Assembly: GCA_021805775.1 (NCBI GenBank)
Contig: JAJZED010000001.1
Span: 84,250-148,249, forward strand
Reading direction: 5' to 3'
DNA from: a bacterium
Lineage (GTDB): Bacteria > Vulcanimicrobiota > Vulcanimicrobiia > Vulcanimicrobiales > Vulcanimicrobiaceae
DNA length: 64,000 bases
Positions 26,333 through 34,328 of this stretch are shown piece after piece. Made by a program: the position numbers and the translations under genes. Position 1 is the stretch's first letter; the number at the start of each line of letters is the position of its first letter. The notes under the pieces were generated by a model. That model was not told the DNA's origin, did no database searches, and worked only from the letters and a program-made list of their open reading frames with translations.

Positions 26333-27517
26333 ATGGCAAAAAAGAAAACAGCAACAGCGACGATGACCGCTCCCGCGCCCACGCCCTCCGGCGTGACGGC
26401 GCCGCCCGTCATTTCTCTCTCGGAGATTCGCGATCGGCTCGTCGCCCTTGGGAAGACGCGCGGCTCTCTCACCTACACCGAAATTAATACTGCCGTCGAA
26501 GTCATCGAGGATGTCACTCCCGAGGATCTCGAGCAGCTTCTCGACGATGTTGCCGCCGCGGGCGTCGAAATCGTCGACGAACAAAAAGAGAGCAAGGCCG
26601 ATGTCGCCGAAGCGGTTATCGCCGACACGCTCTCGCTCGACGATCCCGTCCGCATGTATCTCAAAGAGATCGGCCGGGTGCCATTGTTGACGATGGAAGA
26701 AGAACGCTCGTTAGCGATGCGTATTGAGGCCGGAATACTTGCCGAAAAAGCCAACGGGCGCGTTCGCCGCACGCTGACCCCCGACGCGACGCTGGCAGAG
26801 CGTCAACTGACCGAGGCGAATCTCCGGCTCGTCGTCTCGATCGCCAAGAAATACGTCGGCCGCGGCATGCTCTTCCTCGATCTCATTCAGGAAGGCAACA
26901 TGGGCCTGATCCGAGCGGTTGAGAAATTCGATTATCGCAAAGGCTATAAGTTCTCGACCTATGCGACGTGGTGGATCCGGCAGGCGATTACCCGTGCGCT
27001 CGCCGATCAGGCGCGCACGATTCGTATCCCCGTGCACATGGTCGAAACGATTAACCGCTTGGTCAAAGTTTCGCGCCAGCTCCTTCAGGTACTGGGGCGC
27101 GAGCCGACCGTCGAAGAGATCGGGCGCGAGATGGGTTTAAGCGCCGAAAAAGTGCGCGAGGTCATGAAGATCAGCCAAGATCCGATCTCACTGGAGACCC
27201 CGATCGGGGAAGAAGAAGATTCGCATCTCGGCGATTTTATCGAAGACCAAGAAGCGATTGCGCCGGCCGAAGCCGCCTCGGTCATGCTGCTCAAGGAGAA
27301 GATGGCCGACGTTCTCCAGCACCTGACCGATCGCGAACGAAAGGTGTTGGTCCTTCGCTTCGGCCTCGAGGACGGGCATCAGCGGACGTTGGAAGAGGTC
27401 GGCCAAGAGTTCGGCGTTACCCGCGAACGCATCCGCCAAATCGAGGCGAAGGCGTTGCGCAAGCTCCGCCATCCCTCGCGCGGAAAAGTTCTAAAGGACT
27501 ACTGGCAGGGCGACTAA
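26333..27517 (+). CDS. rpoD: Primary RNA polymerase sigma factor (RpoD/SigA)
   Basis: The housekeeping sigma factor, 394 residues. A short region 1.1-like part ([19 protein letters not shown]) is followed by region 1.2 ([17 protein letters not shown]), region 2 with [34 protein letters not shown] and [14 protein letters not shown], region 3 ([17 protein letters not shown]), and region 4 with LRFGLEDG and the helix-turn-helix [20 protein letters not shown]. Length and layout fit SigA of many non-proteobacteria, without the long non-conserved insertion of E. coli sigma70. It lies downstream of dnaG and ends 6 bp before a convergent gene. Confidence 0.97.
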   Translation: MAKKKTATATMTAPAPTPSGVTAPPVISLSEIRDRLVALGKTRGSLTYTEINTAVEVIEDVTPEDLEQLLDDVAAAGVEIVDEQKESKADVAEAVIADTLSLDDPVRMYLKEIGRVPLLTMEEERSLAMRIEAGILAEKANGRVRRTLTPDATLAERQLTEANLRLVVSIAKKYVGRGMLFLDLIQEGNMGLIRAVEKFDYRKGYKFSTYATWWIRQAITRALADQARTIRIPVHMVETINRLVKVSRQLLQVLGREPTVEEIGREMGLSAEKVREVMKISQDPISLETPIGEEEDSHLGDFIEDQEAIAPAEAASVMLLKEKMADVLQHLTDRERKVLVLRFGLEDGHQRTLEEVGQEFGVTRERIRQIEAKALRKLRHPSRGKVLKDYWQGD

Positions 27518-27523
27518 GCGCCG

Positions 27524-28183
27524 CTACATTCCACCCATGCCGGCGTTCTTCGTCGGATGCACGAGCGGATTTTTCTCGGCGAACGCTCCATTGGGATTGG
27601 GAGTAATCCAGACGATGAGGTCCCAGATCGAGGGATATTCGAAGAGGTGTTTCACGCTCTTTGCGCTGCGAACTTTTCCCATCTTCACCAACGTTGATGC
27701 CGACGGAAAGAGTGGGTCCCCGCCCGCATCCACAAATGCTTTGAGCGAGGTCGCGTGATAGGAGTCTTTGCCCATCGCGCCGCGCACAACCCAATGAAAG
27801 TGCGCCGGAATGTGAATCCAACGCGCCGGATTTACTCCCCACAGCATTGGAGCGTGCGGCGAATCTCCGACCGGAACGGAGAAATCCGCGCCGAGGAGAT
27901 GTCCGTGAACGTCGTACCAGAGCTGGCTCGGGTGCGACGGCCCGGTGCTGAGCCAATGAAGGTTGGCGTAGCTAATAGCCCCGGTGTTATCCTCGTTGGT
28001 ATAGCGGAAATACCCCGCACGGCGGGCGTCGGCAATCGTAGCGAAACGTTGAGTGAGATCCGCTTGAATGCGGTGGACGAAAGCGATCTCGCTTCCTTGC
28101 GGCTTCGGGGAGAGCGGCGCCGCTCCGATGAGGCTGATACTGAATGCAAGCGAAACGCAGGCGAGCGCGAGGCGTCGGAACAT
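27524..28183 (-). CDS. Secreted protein of unknown function
   Basis: A 219-residue product with a signal peptide (LALACVSLAFSISLIGAAP). The mature part has FVHRIQADLTQRFATIADARRAGYFRYTNEDNTGAISYANLHW and a His/Trp-rich stretch, PARWIHIPAHFHWVVRG, that could bind a metal or ligand. I recognise no family. AAAGGGA lies a few bases upstream of the ATG. Its stop faces rpoD closely. It is 13 bp downstream of the next gene on the same strand, so the three minus-strand genes 27524-29292 may be co-transcribed. Confidence 0.7.
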   Translation of the reverse strand: MFRRLALACVSLAFSISLIGAAPLSPKPQGSEIAFVHRIQADLTQRFATIADARRAGYFRYTNEDNTGAISYANLHWLSTGPSHPSQLWYDVHGHLLGADFSVPVGDSPHAPMLWGVNPARWIHIPAHFHWVVRGAMGKDSYHATSLKAFVDAGGDPLFPSASTLVKMGKVRSAKSVKHLFEYPSIWDLIVWITPNPNGAFAEKNPLVHPTKNAGMGGM

Positions 28184-28196
28184 GGGGTTCCCTTTC

Positions 28197-29069
28197 TTAA
28201 GCGGACGAGGAAGTTGGCATTGGGGTCGGCGATGCCGTCGGTCGCGGCGCGGGGCGCGCTCCTTGGACGTGCGGATGCGCCGGAGTCATCAAGGGGATCG
28301 GTGTGAATGCCGCCGCGGGAGTCGCGGAGAGAACCGGAAGCGGGGGCGGTGTCGCAATGAACGCTTTGCCGTCGGCAACGGTCACAAGTGCGCCGACCCG
28401 AGCGCGCACCTGCGTTCCTTTCGCAAGTTCGATGTTGCGGCCGCGCCGGAATACTTGGTAGAGCACGTGCGGCGGAAAGAGAATATTTGCGACGGTGTCT
28501 TCGACGCCGACCGTCGATTCATGGCCGATCGTCGTGTGGACGGTGAGCCGCGAAGAGGGAGCGACCAACGGCAGCTCGCTACCGTCGGCGAGTTTGAATG
28601 GCTCGAAGAAAATATCGACGTAGCCATAAACGTCGCCGCTCGCTGCCGCGCGCACGTTGAGTACTTTAATGAGCTCCGGAGTTCCGGCGGGAGCGAGCGT
28701 TACGCCGCCGACGCGCAGCGGATAGGTAAGTTGCGCGCGCACGATCTCGCCGCGCTGCGAAGTTACCGATGAGAGCGGGTCGTCGAGAGTAAAAAAAAGC
28801 GAGGTCGACGACGCATGGGGATATCCGAGAGCCGCAGCGAGCGGCTGCCCCGGCGGAGGGGTTGCGATGACGATCGCGCGCAGCGACGGCGCGGGGAAAA
28901 GCGTTGCGGCGGCGATCGCTATGACTGCAAGCGATATGCCGAGCGCACGCAGGCTAGCTCGCGCGCTCCTCTTCCTCGGCGACGATTGCTGCGCGCTTAC
29001 CCTGTTCGATAAGCTCTTTGACGCGTTGGCCGCCTTTTTGTCCGATGCGTTCGTAGAAATCCGCTCCAT
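28197..29069 (-). CDS. Membrane-anchored protein of unknown function, Pro/Thr-rich tail
   Basis: The protein has a basic N-terminal stretch, one membrane helix (LGISLAVIAIAAATLF) and an outer domain with beta-strand character (GEIVRAQLTYPLRVGGVTLAPAG, GYVDIFFEPFKLADGSELPL). It ends in a proline/threonine/serine-rich tail. The start is unclear. Methionine at 29069 and a GTG at 29105 both lie inside the KGG gene, which ends at 28954, and no ATG, GTG or TTG occurs between that stop and the helix. Either the genes overlap by more than 100 bp in different frames or a CTG near the helix is used. No family recognised. Confidence 0.6.
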   Translation of the reverse strand: MERISTNASDKKAANASKSLSNRVSAQQSSPRKRSARASLRALGISLAVIAIAAATLFPAPSLRAIVIATPPPGQPLAAALGYPHASSTSLFFTLDDPLSSVTSQRGEIVRAQLTYPLRVGGVTLAPAGTPELIKVLNVRAAASGDVYGYVDIFFEPFKLADGSELPLVAPSSRLTVHTTIGHESTVGVEDTVANILFPPHVLYQVFRRGRNIELAKGTQVRARVGALVTVADGKAFIATPPPLPVLSATPAAAFTPIPLMTPAHPHVQGARPAPRPTASPTPMPTSSSA

Positions 29070-29292
29070 ATCGATCTCGGGTCGCTTCGCCGCCTTTCTT
29101 GCCACCCTTCTTCCCTATCTCTTCGTAAAACGCATGACCGTGCGATTTCTTCGTCGCCAATCCACCTTTTCGGCCGATTGCCTCGTAGAATTCCGGACCG
29201 TACTTGGCTTTGACGGTTTGGCCGCCTTTTTTGCCGGCCTCACGGACCGACATGCCGGGGGCTTTGGGCTGAGGTTCGCGCTCGTCGGACAT
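28954..29292 (-). CDS. KGG-motif general stress protein
   Basis: A 112-residue, highly charged soluble protein with four copies of the stress-induced KGG motif: REAGKKGGQTVKAKYGPEFY, AIGRKGGLATKKSHGHAFY, EIGKKGGKKGGEATRDRYG and RIGQKGGQRVKELIEQ. Plasmid and stress proteins with such repeats (GsiB/ConA-like, PF10685) are induced by starvation or desiccation and behave as hydrophilins. AAGGGAG lies upstream of the ATG. It overlaps the next minus-strand gene and is divergent from the HEAT-cyclophilin gene across 149 bp that may hold both promoters. Confidence 0.9.
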   Translation of the reverse strand: MSDEREPQPKAPGMSVREAGKKGGQTVKAKYGPEFYEAIGRKGGLATKKSHGHAFYEEIGKKGGKKGGEATRDRYGADFYERIGQKGGQRVKELIEQGKRAAIVAEEEERAS

Positions 29293-29441
29293 TGCTCGTT
29301 GCTCCCTTATGCCCCCATCGGGAGCATGGTATGTGGTCAGAGGTCGGCAGGACGCCGCGCTCTGTATCCGTTAAGAACGCCTTGCAAGCGCATTTGGTTG
29401 GGCTAGAGGCCCGAATTTCGTTAAAATAATGGAGAACGAAC

Positions 29442-30941
29442 GTGAGAAGCTCGGGAGTCCGAACGATCGCCCTCGCCGCCGCCGCGGCGCTCGCCCTACC
29501 CGGCCTGCCGGGGGCGGCCGCAACGACGATGCCTCCGGCCTTACAAATACTGATTCTCGAGCAGAAACGATCGCTGGGGCACGGGCGGCTCGCACATTTG
29601 CTCGATACCGGGGATACGCTCGTGGCGGTCCGGGCCGCGCTTGCGCTGGGGCGAACCAAACAACCAGCCGCCGCCCCGGTGCTGCTCAATCACGTCGCCG
29701 ACTCGCGCCCGGCCGTGCGCGCGCTCTCGCTCTTCGCGCTCGGGCTCCTCGCCGACGGGCGCGGGATACCGGCGATGCTACGCGGCCTGCACGACCGAAA
29801 CGGCGCGGTCCGCGTCGGCGCCATCGATGCGCTCGATCGCGAGGTGGTGGCGGCGCAGGTTCCGGCGGCGCTCGTGCCTCGCGTCGCTCGTGCCGAGATG
29901 CGGACGGCCCTGCACGACGCCAGCCCGATCGTGCGCTCGATCGCCGCGATCGATCTCGTCGGGCTGGCAACCGGCCCCGAGGCGGACTCGGCCTCCACCG
30001 TGCTGCTCGAACTCTTCAAACGCGACCCCTCGCTGGAAGTGCGCCGAGCCGCGATGTGGGCGATCTTCCGTGGCTACGCCGCAAAAGCGCCGCGAAAAAC
30101 CCTGCTGCAAGCGCTCGTCGATAGCGACAGCGTCATTCGCATCGAAGCGGTGCGAGCGATCGGTGGCAGCAAGGATCCGGCGCTGCTCGCGGCGCTCGAG
30201 CCGATGTTGCACGACCGATCCTGGCGCGTTGCCGAGCAGGCCGGCGAGGCGATTCTTGCCCTGGAAGGGCGCCCGGCGACGCAGCACTGGAAGAAGATTC
30301 CGGCCTGGCTCCATCTCCCGCCGATCCGCCGGAGCCCGCTCGACCTGCTGCCGGCGCTTCCCCGTCCCGCCCAACCGCGAGTCCCGGCGCCGCCGAATCC
30401 GTCCTCTGTCTCGCCGAGGCTCTCGCTCGATCCCACAACGGCGGCGGAGATGATCGGCCCCGCCCCGGGCCCGCACCCGCGCGTTCGCATCGTGACGACG
30501 CAGGGAAATATCTACCTCGAACTCTTCCCCGAGTGGGCCCCGCTGACGGTCGAGAACTTCCTCAACGTCGCCGCTCGCGGATATTACGATAACGAACCGT
30601 GGTTTCGCATCGTGCCCGATTTCGTCGTGCAGACCGGCGACCCGTCGGCGAATGCACCGGGGCTCGGCTATACCATCGGTGCCGAAGAGAACCCGATGCT
30701 GCAAGGGAGCGATATTCTCTCGATGGGGCTCGATTATCCCAAGGGAAAACCGGCGCGCGATTCGGCCTCGACCGAATACTACATCACGCTCTCGCCGCAA
30801 TATCATCTCGACCGTGATTTCACGGTCTTTGGGAAAGTTATCGCCGGCTCGGCCGTGCTCGCGCATCTCACCGAAGCGGATCGGGTGATTCGCATCGATC
30901 GCATCGCCGATGTCGAGGTGAAGGCGCCGATGCCTCGATGA
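29442..30941 (+). CDS. Secreted HEAT-repeat protein with C-terminal cyclophilin domain
   Basis: A 499-residue fusion. It has a signal peptide (TIALAAAAALALPGLPGAAA), then HEAT-like repeats at about residues 55-285 (LVAVRAALALGRTKQPAAAP, AVRALSLFALGLLADGRGIP, VIRIEAVRAIGGSKDPALL), a proline-rich linker, and a peptidyl-prolyl isomerase domain at about 345-495. The cyclophilin part shows VTTQGNIYLELFPEWAPLTV, NFLNVAARGYYDNEPWFRIV, FVVQTGDPSA and a late FTVFGKVIAG. The repeats could present unfolded clients to the isomerase in the periplasm. A start upstream of GTG 29442 is not supported; GGAG lies 8 bases before it. Confidence 0.88.
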   Translation: MRSSGVRTIALAAAAALALPGLPGAAATTMPPALQILILEQKRSLGHGRLAHLLDTGDTLVAVRAALALGRTKQPAAAPVLLNHVADSRPAVRALSLFALGLLADGRGIPAMLRGLHDRNGAVRVGAIDALDREVVAAQVPAALVPRVARAEMRTALHDASPIVRSIAAIDLVGLATGPEADSASTVLLELFKRDPSLEVRRAAMWAIFRGYAAKAPRKTLLQALVDSDSVIRIEAVRAIGGSKDPALLAALEPMLHDRSWRVAEQAGEAILALEGRPATQHWKKIPAWLHLPPIRRSPLDLLPALPRPAQPRVPAPPNPSSVSPRLSLDPTTAAEMIGPAPGPHPRVRIVTTQGNIYLELFPEWAPLTVENFLNVAARGYYDNEPWFRIVPDFVVQTGDPSANAPGLGYTIGAEENPMLQGSDILSMGLDYPKGKPARDSASTEYYITLSPQYHLDRDFTVFGKVIAGSAVLAHLTEADRVIRIDRIADVEVKAPMPR

Positions 30942-30953
30942 CGACGCCCGGCC

Positions 30954-31403
30954 TCAGAAGAGACGCCGCGAATCGAGCAAAATCGTCACCGGGCCGTCGT
31001 TCACCGACGCTACGGCCATCGTCGCTCCGAACCGACCGTAGGCGACGCGCAGGGAGCCGCGCTCGAGCAGAGCGCCGAGGCATTCGTAGAGATTGCGCGC
31101 CCGCTCTCCGGGTGCGGCGGCGACGAAGGATGGGCGCTTGCCACTGCGCGCATCGCCGAGCAAAGTAAATTGCGAGATCAGCAAAACGGCGCCCCCGCTC
31201 TGGTGAATATCGCGGTTCATCTTTCCGTGTTCGTCGTTCCAGATCCGTAAGCCGAGAATTTTTTCGGCGATCACGCGAGCATCGTTCTCGTCGTCATCGC
31301 GGGCGACGCCCAACAGCACGAGCAGCCCCGCTCCGATAGCGCCGACGAGTTCGTCGTCGACGCGAACGCTTGCCTCGGTGACGCGCATCAGAACGGCGCG
31401 CAC
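30954..31403 (-). CDS. dtd: D-aminoacyl-tRNA deacylase
   Basis: Hydrolyses D-aminoacyl-tRNAs (and glycyl-tRNA-Ala) to protect translation. The start is GTG 31403, placing RAVLMRVTEASV at the N-terminus as in the family and giving 149 residues, the normal size. The two catalytic-pocket motifs are present: LISQFTLLGDARSGKRPSF and, near the end, NDGPVTILLDSR. The Gly-cisPro rejection motif corresponds to the GPVT stretch. It begins 5 bp after the proline dehydrogenase stop on the same strand, so the two are probably co-transcribed. Confidence 0.95.
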   Translation of the reverse strand: MRAVLMRVTEASVRVDDELVGAIGAGLLVLLGVARDDDENDARVIAEKILGLRIWNDEHGKMNRDIHQSGGAVLLISQFTLLGDARSGKRPSFVAAAPGERARNLYECLGALLERGSLRVAYGRFGATMAVASVNDGPVTILLDSRRLF

Positions 31404-31408
31404 CGAAG

Positions 31409-32302
31409 CTACTTGCTGAAGATCGAGGAGAGCGCGAAGAGCGCGTTCTCTCGCCGCTCCATGACGCGACGGAAAAAATATCCCGCCCAATGCGTACCGA
31501 ACGGGACGTAGATGCGTACCCGGTGTCCGCGCGCAACGAGGTCGCGCTGTAAGCCGGGGCGGCAGCCGTAAAGCATTTGGAATTCGTAGCGCTCCGGCGG
31601 TATGGAGCGTTCGGCGATAAAACGCTCGAGTTCGGCGACGAGGCCGACGTCATGAGTTGCGAGCGCGGGATAATTTCCTTCGAGAAGCAAGCGCTTGGCA
31701 TCGGCGAGATATTGCGTGCGAATCTCGGGCATCGTCTTTAGGGCGATCGTCGCGGGCTCGTTATAGGCCCCTTTGCAGATTCTTACGCGCTGATGTAGTG
31801 CGATGGCGTGACCGACATCGTCAGGAGTGCGCTTGAGATAGGCTTGCAGCACCGGGCCGACGTTCCCATGTTTGGCGAAGGCGCGATCGACGACGCGTAG
31901 CGTCGCGTCGGTTACCGCGCTCCCCTCCATATCGACGCGAACGAAAGGATCGGGGTTTGCCGAGGCTCGGCGGAGGACCGTCGAGAGGTTCTCCAACGCA
32001 AAATCTTCGCCGACGAGCAAGCCCATCGCGGAGAGCTTTACCGAGACGTTCGTCTTCAACCCCGAGAGACCGACGGCATCGAGCATCTCTACGTATGCAT
32101 CGCGCGTCGCTACTGCTGCGGTGGGATCGAGGACGTCCTCGCCGAGGAAGTCCAACGTCGCGGTCATCCCCTCGGCGTTGAGGTGGGCGACCGCCTCCAG
32201 GGCCGTTTTAATCGTCTCTCCGGCGACGAAACGCTTTGCAAGGAAGAAGAACTTCTTCTGAAATGCTGAATCCGGCGCGAAAAGCCGGTCGATGACTGCC
32301 AT
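31409..32302 (-). CDS. Proline dehydrogenase (FAD-dependent, monofunctional)
   Basis: Oxidises proline to pyrroline-5-carboxylate and feeds electrons to the respiratory chain. The 297-residue length is typical of the short monofunctional form (Thermus or Deinococcus style), lacking the aldehyde dehydrogenase half of PutA. Visible family motifs are KTNVSVKLSAMG, VRVDMEGSAVTDATL, RICKGAYNEPATIA (FAD and substrate lysine/arginine), YEFQMLYGCRPGLQRDL and YVPFGTHWAGYFFRRVMER. No P5C dehydrogenase gene is adjacent. Transcription would run into dtd. Confidence 0.94.
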   Translation of the reverse strand: MAVIDRLFAPDSAFQKKFFFLAKRFVAGETIKTALEAVAHLNAEGMTATLDFLGEDVLDPTAAVATRDAYVEMLDAVGLSGLKTNVSVKLSAMGLLVGEDFALENLSTVLRRASANPDPFVRVDMEGSAVTDATLRVVDRAFAKHGNVGPVLQAYLKRTPDDVGHAIALHQRVRICKGAYNEPATIALKTMPEIRTQYLADAKRLLLEGNYPALATHDVGLVAELERFIAERSIPPERYEFQMLYGCRPGLQRDLVARGHRVRIYVPFGTHWAGYFFRRVMERRENALFALSSIFSK

Positions 32303-32418
32303 GCGCCCCTCTTCGACGCAGGCGAGGCCGAGCGCTGCTAGAAAGAGCTAGTTCGTCGTGCCGAAATTTTACGCACCGTTGACCGAATCGGCGAGGCTGG
32401 GATTGCCCCGGAGTGCTA

Positions 32419-32853
32419 ATGTCTGAAGATATGCCGCAGCGCAACTGGCGAGTTCTTATCGCCGACGACGACCCCGCGATCTGCACGCTGGTCGATACCG
32501 TCCTGCGCAAAGGTCCCTTCCAGATGATCGTCTGTAACGATGCGGAGAGTGCGCTGGTGGCGATCGATCGCGAAGACCCCTTCGATATCATCATCTGCGA
32601 CTTTATGTTGCCGGGTATCTCGGGGCTCGATTTGATCGAACGGTTGCGCTCGAACGAACGGACGCGCGGAGTGCCGATCCTCATGATTAGCGGTCACACC
32701 AACTATGCGATGGATGGGCGTGCGAAAAACGCCGGCGCGAACCTCTTTCTCAACAAACCGTTTACAATCTCGCAATTGCGAGCTGCGGTCAATCAACTGC
32801 TCGCGACCTCGCGCCCCAGTTTCGGCGGTTCGGGCAATCCGGCAGCGCGGTAG
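32419..32853 (+). CDS. Single-domain response regulator (receiver only)
   Basis: A 144-residue CheY-like protein. ATG 32419 is preferred to GTG 32413 because GGAG lies 5 bases upstream. It has the acidic pair in VLIADDDPAICTLV, the phospho-acceptor aspartate in DIIICDFMLPGISGLDLIERL, the switch serine in ILMISGHTNYAMDG and the lysine in LFLNKPFTISQL. No output domain follows. It could receive phosphate from an orphan kinase such as the GAF kinase at 5723. It lies 15 bp ahead of mntP. Confidence 0.9.
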   Translation: MSEDMPQRNWRVLIADDDPAICTLVDTVLRKGPFQMIVCNDAESALVAIDREDPFDIIICDFMLPGISGLDLIERLRSNERTRGVPILMISGHTNYAMDGRAKNAGANLFLNKPFTISQLRAAVNQLLATSRPSFGGSGNPAAR

Positions 32854-32868
32854 GAACCCCCTACCGCT

Positions 32869-33426
32869 TTGGCCTTCCTTAAAGTTCTCTTTGTCGCGAT
32901 CGCGCTCGCGCTCGACGTCTTTGCCGTGGCCATCGGCGTCGGCTTGCGCGGACTCGATCTCGGTTCTCGGGTGCGTATCGGTGCAAGTTTTGCCGTAGCC
33001 GAGATGGGAATGTCGCTGCTTGGGCTCGAGCTCGGCGGGCTCGCCGGGCGCGCGCTTGGGTTGCATGCCGGTTACCTCGGGTTTGCGGTGCTCGTTATTT
33101 TGGGTATCGCCATGATCGTTCAAGCGATTCGCGAGAGCGAACGCCCCCCACTCGATCTTTCGCGTGGCTGGGGCTTATTGCTCGCCGCGCTCTCGGTGAG
33201 CGTCGACTCTCTCGGCGTCGGTTTCTCGATCCACTATATCGGCGTCCCGATCCTCGTAACGCTCGTGACGATCGGCGTTGTTTCGGTGCTTGCGACGACG
33301 ATCGGTATCACGTTCGGGCGTCTCTTGGGACAACGCATTGAAGCATCGGCGGAGTTGCTCGCCGGAGTCGCGCTGGTGATCGCCGGAGTGGGTTTCGCAC
33401 TGCTCCAGGCGCTCGGCATAGCGTAG
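32869..33426 (+). CDS. mntP: MntP-type manganese efflux protein
   Basis: A six-helix membrane protein of 185 residues, the usual MntP (DUF204) size. The two homologous halves each carry the aspartate-containing helix: FVAIALALDVFAVAIGVG and LLAALSVSVDSLGVGFSI. These aspartates are required for Mn(II) export in characterised members. A middle segment is LVILGIAMIVQAIRE. The start appears to be TTG 32869. No yybP-ykoY manganese riboswitch fits in the 15 bp upstream. Manganese specificity is inferred from the family. Confidence 0.85.
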   Translation: MAFLKVLFVAIALALDVFAVAIGVGLRGLDLGSRVRIGASFAVAEMGMSLLGLELGGLAGRALGLHAGYLGFAVLVILGIAMIVQAIRESERPPLDLSRGWGLLLAALSVSVDSLGVGFSIHYIGVPILVTLVTIGVVSVLATTIGITFGRLLGQRIEASAELLAGVALVIAGVGFALLQALGIA

Positions 33427-33440
33427 CGAAAAGCTCGCCC

Positions 33441-34328
33441 ATGGAGGTTGCCGATCTGCTGCTCGATCGTGCGCTCGCAATCGGTGCGCGCAGTATCGCC
33501 GTCGTCGGAACCGGCAAAAACGTCGGCAAGACGGTCGTGATGCGGGCGATCTATCGCGCCGCACTCGCGCGCGGCAGTACCGTCGGGCTCACCTCGATCG
33601 GCCGCGACGGTGAAGCGAACGATTTCGTCGATGCCGTGGCCAAACCGCGCCTCCGCCTCGCCGTCGGCACGCTCGTCGCCGGCGCGCTCGGTGCGTTGCC
33701 GCGCTCTCCGGCGCTGCAATGGTGCGAATGCACCGACGTACAGAGTGCGAGCGGTCCGCTCGCGATCGTCCGGGTGCGTTCGGAGAGCGAGGTGGAAGTG
33801 GTCGGCGCTCCAACCGCATCGGGGCTCCGCAGTTGCGTCACCTCGCTCTTCGCCCACGGTGCCGAGATCGTAGCCATCGATGGCGCGATCGATCGAATCG
33901 CTGCGTTGCGTGAAGAAGATGCGGTAATCGTCTGTTGCGGTGCCGCATCTTCGAACAGCGTAGAAACGATCGCCGCCGAGGTCGGCGCGCTCGTCGCGCT
34001 CTTGGGGTTGCCGCGGTACGATGGGGCGGGCGACGCATTGCGCATCGATGGTGCCTTTACGCCGACGCATGCCGCAGCGCTTATCGCTGCCGGAGAGCGA
34101 GGCGCCGTCGTCGTTCGCGACGCTACGCGCGTCACATTGCGCGGACGCGCTTTACTCGGCGTGCTCGCGCGGCTGAAGATTCGCGTCGAGCGCCCACTCC
34201 GTCCGGTCGCCGTCACGGTGAACTCCGTCGGGCGCGCGGGGAGCGTGGAGCCGCAAGCGCTCCTTCGGGCGGTGCGTGCGGCGGTGGCGTTGCCGACCTT
34301 CGATCTCTTCGCGGCGAGTGCGGCGTGA
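33441..34328 (+). CDS. kamB: KamB-like P-loop protein (lysine 5,6-aminomutase reactivase subunit)
   Basis: A 295-residue soluble protein with an N-terminal P-loop, VVGTGKNVGKT (residues 21-31), and a downstream acidic strand, GAEIVAIDGAIDRIAAL. In amino-acid-fermenting bacteria a similar P-loop protein and a MutS-like ATPase sit beside the B12-dependent lysine 5,6-aminomutase genes and are named KamB/KamC. That assignment is recalled knowledge and is supported here by the next gene (MutS-like, GTGA overlap) and by kce. The mutase itself is not in the window. Starts 14 bp after mntP. An alternative is a generic P-loop enzyme. Confidence 0.65.
   Translation: MEVADLLLDRALAIGARSIAVVGTGKNVGKTVVMRAIYRAALARGSTVGLTSIGRDGEANDFVDAVAKPRLRLAVGTLVAGALGALPRSPALQWCECTDVQSASGPLAIVRVRSESEVEVVGAPTASGLRSCVTSLFAHGAEIVAIDGAIDRIAALREEDAVIVCCGAASSNSVETIAAEVGALVALLGLPRYDGAGDALRIDGAFTPTHAAALIAAGERGAVVVRDATRVTLRGRALLGVLARLKIRVERPLRPVAVTVNSVGRAGSVEPQALLRAVRAAVALPTFDLFAASAA

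Noticed and set aside
29398-29427. Possible promoter TTGGGC-18 bp-TAAAAT ahead of the HEAT-cyclophilin gene
   Set aside because: The implied start of transcription would fall at or after the Shine-Dalgarno sequence, which would leave almost no ribosome-binding site.
33935-34324. Upstream extension of the KamC-like protein
   Set aside because: The frame is open but lies inside kamB in another frame and is arginine-rich without similarity; GTG 34325 gives a sensible coupled start.
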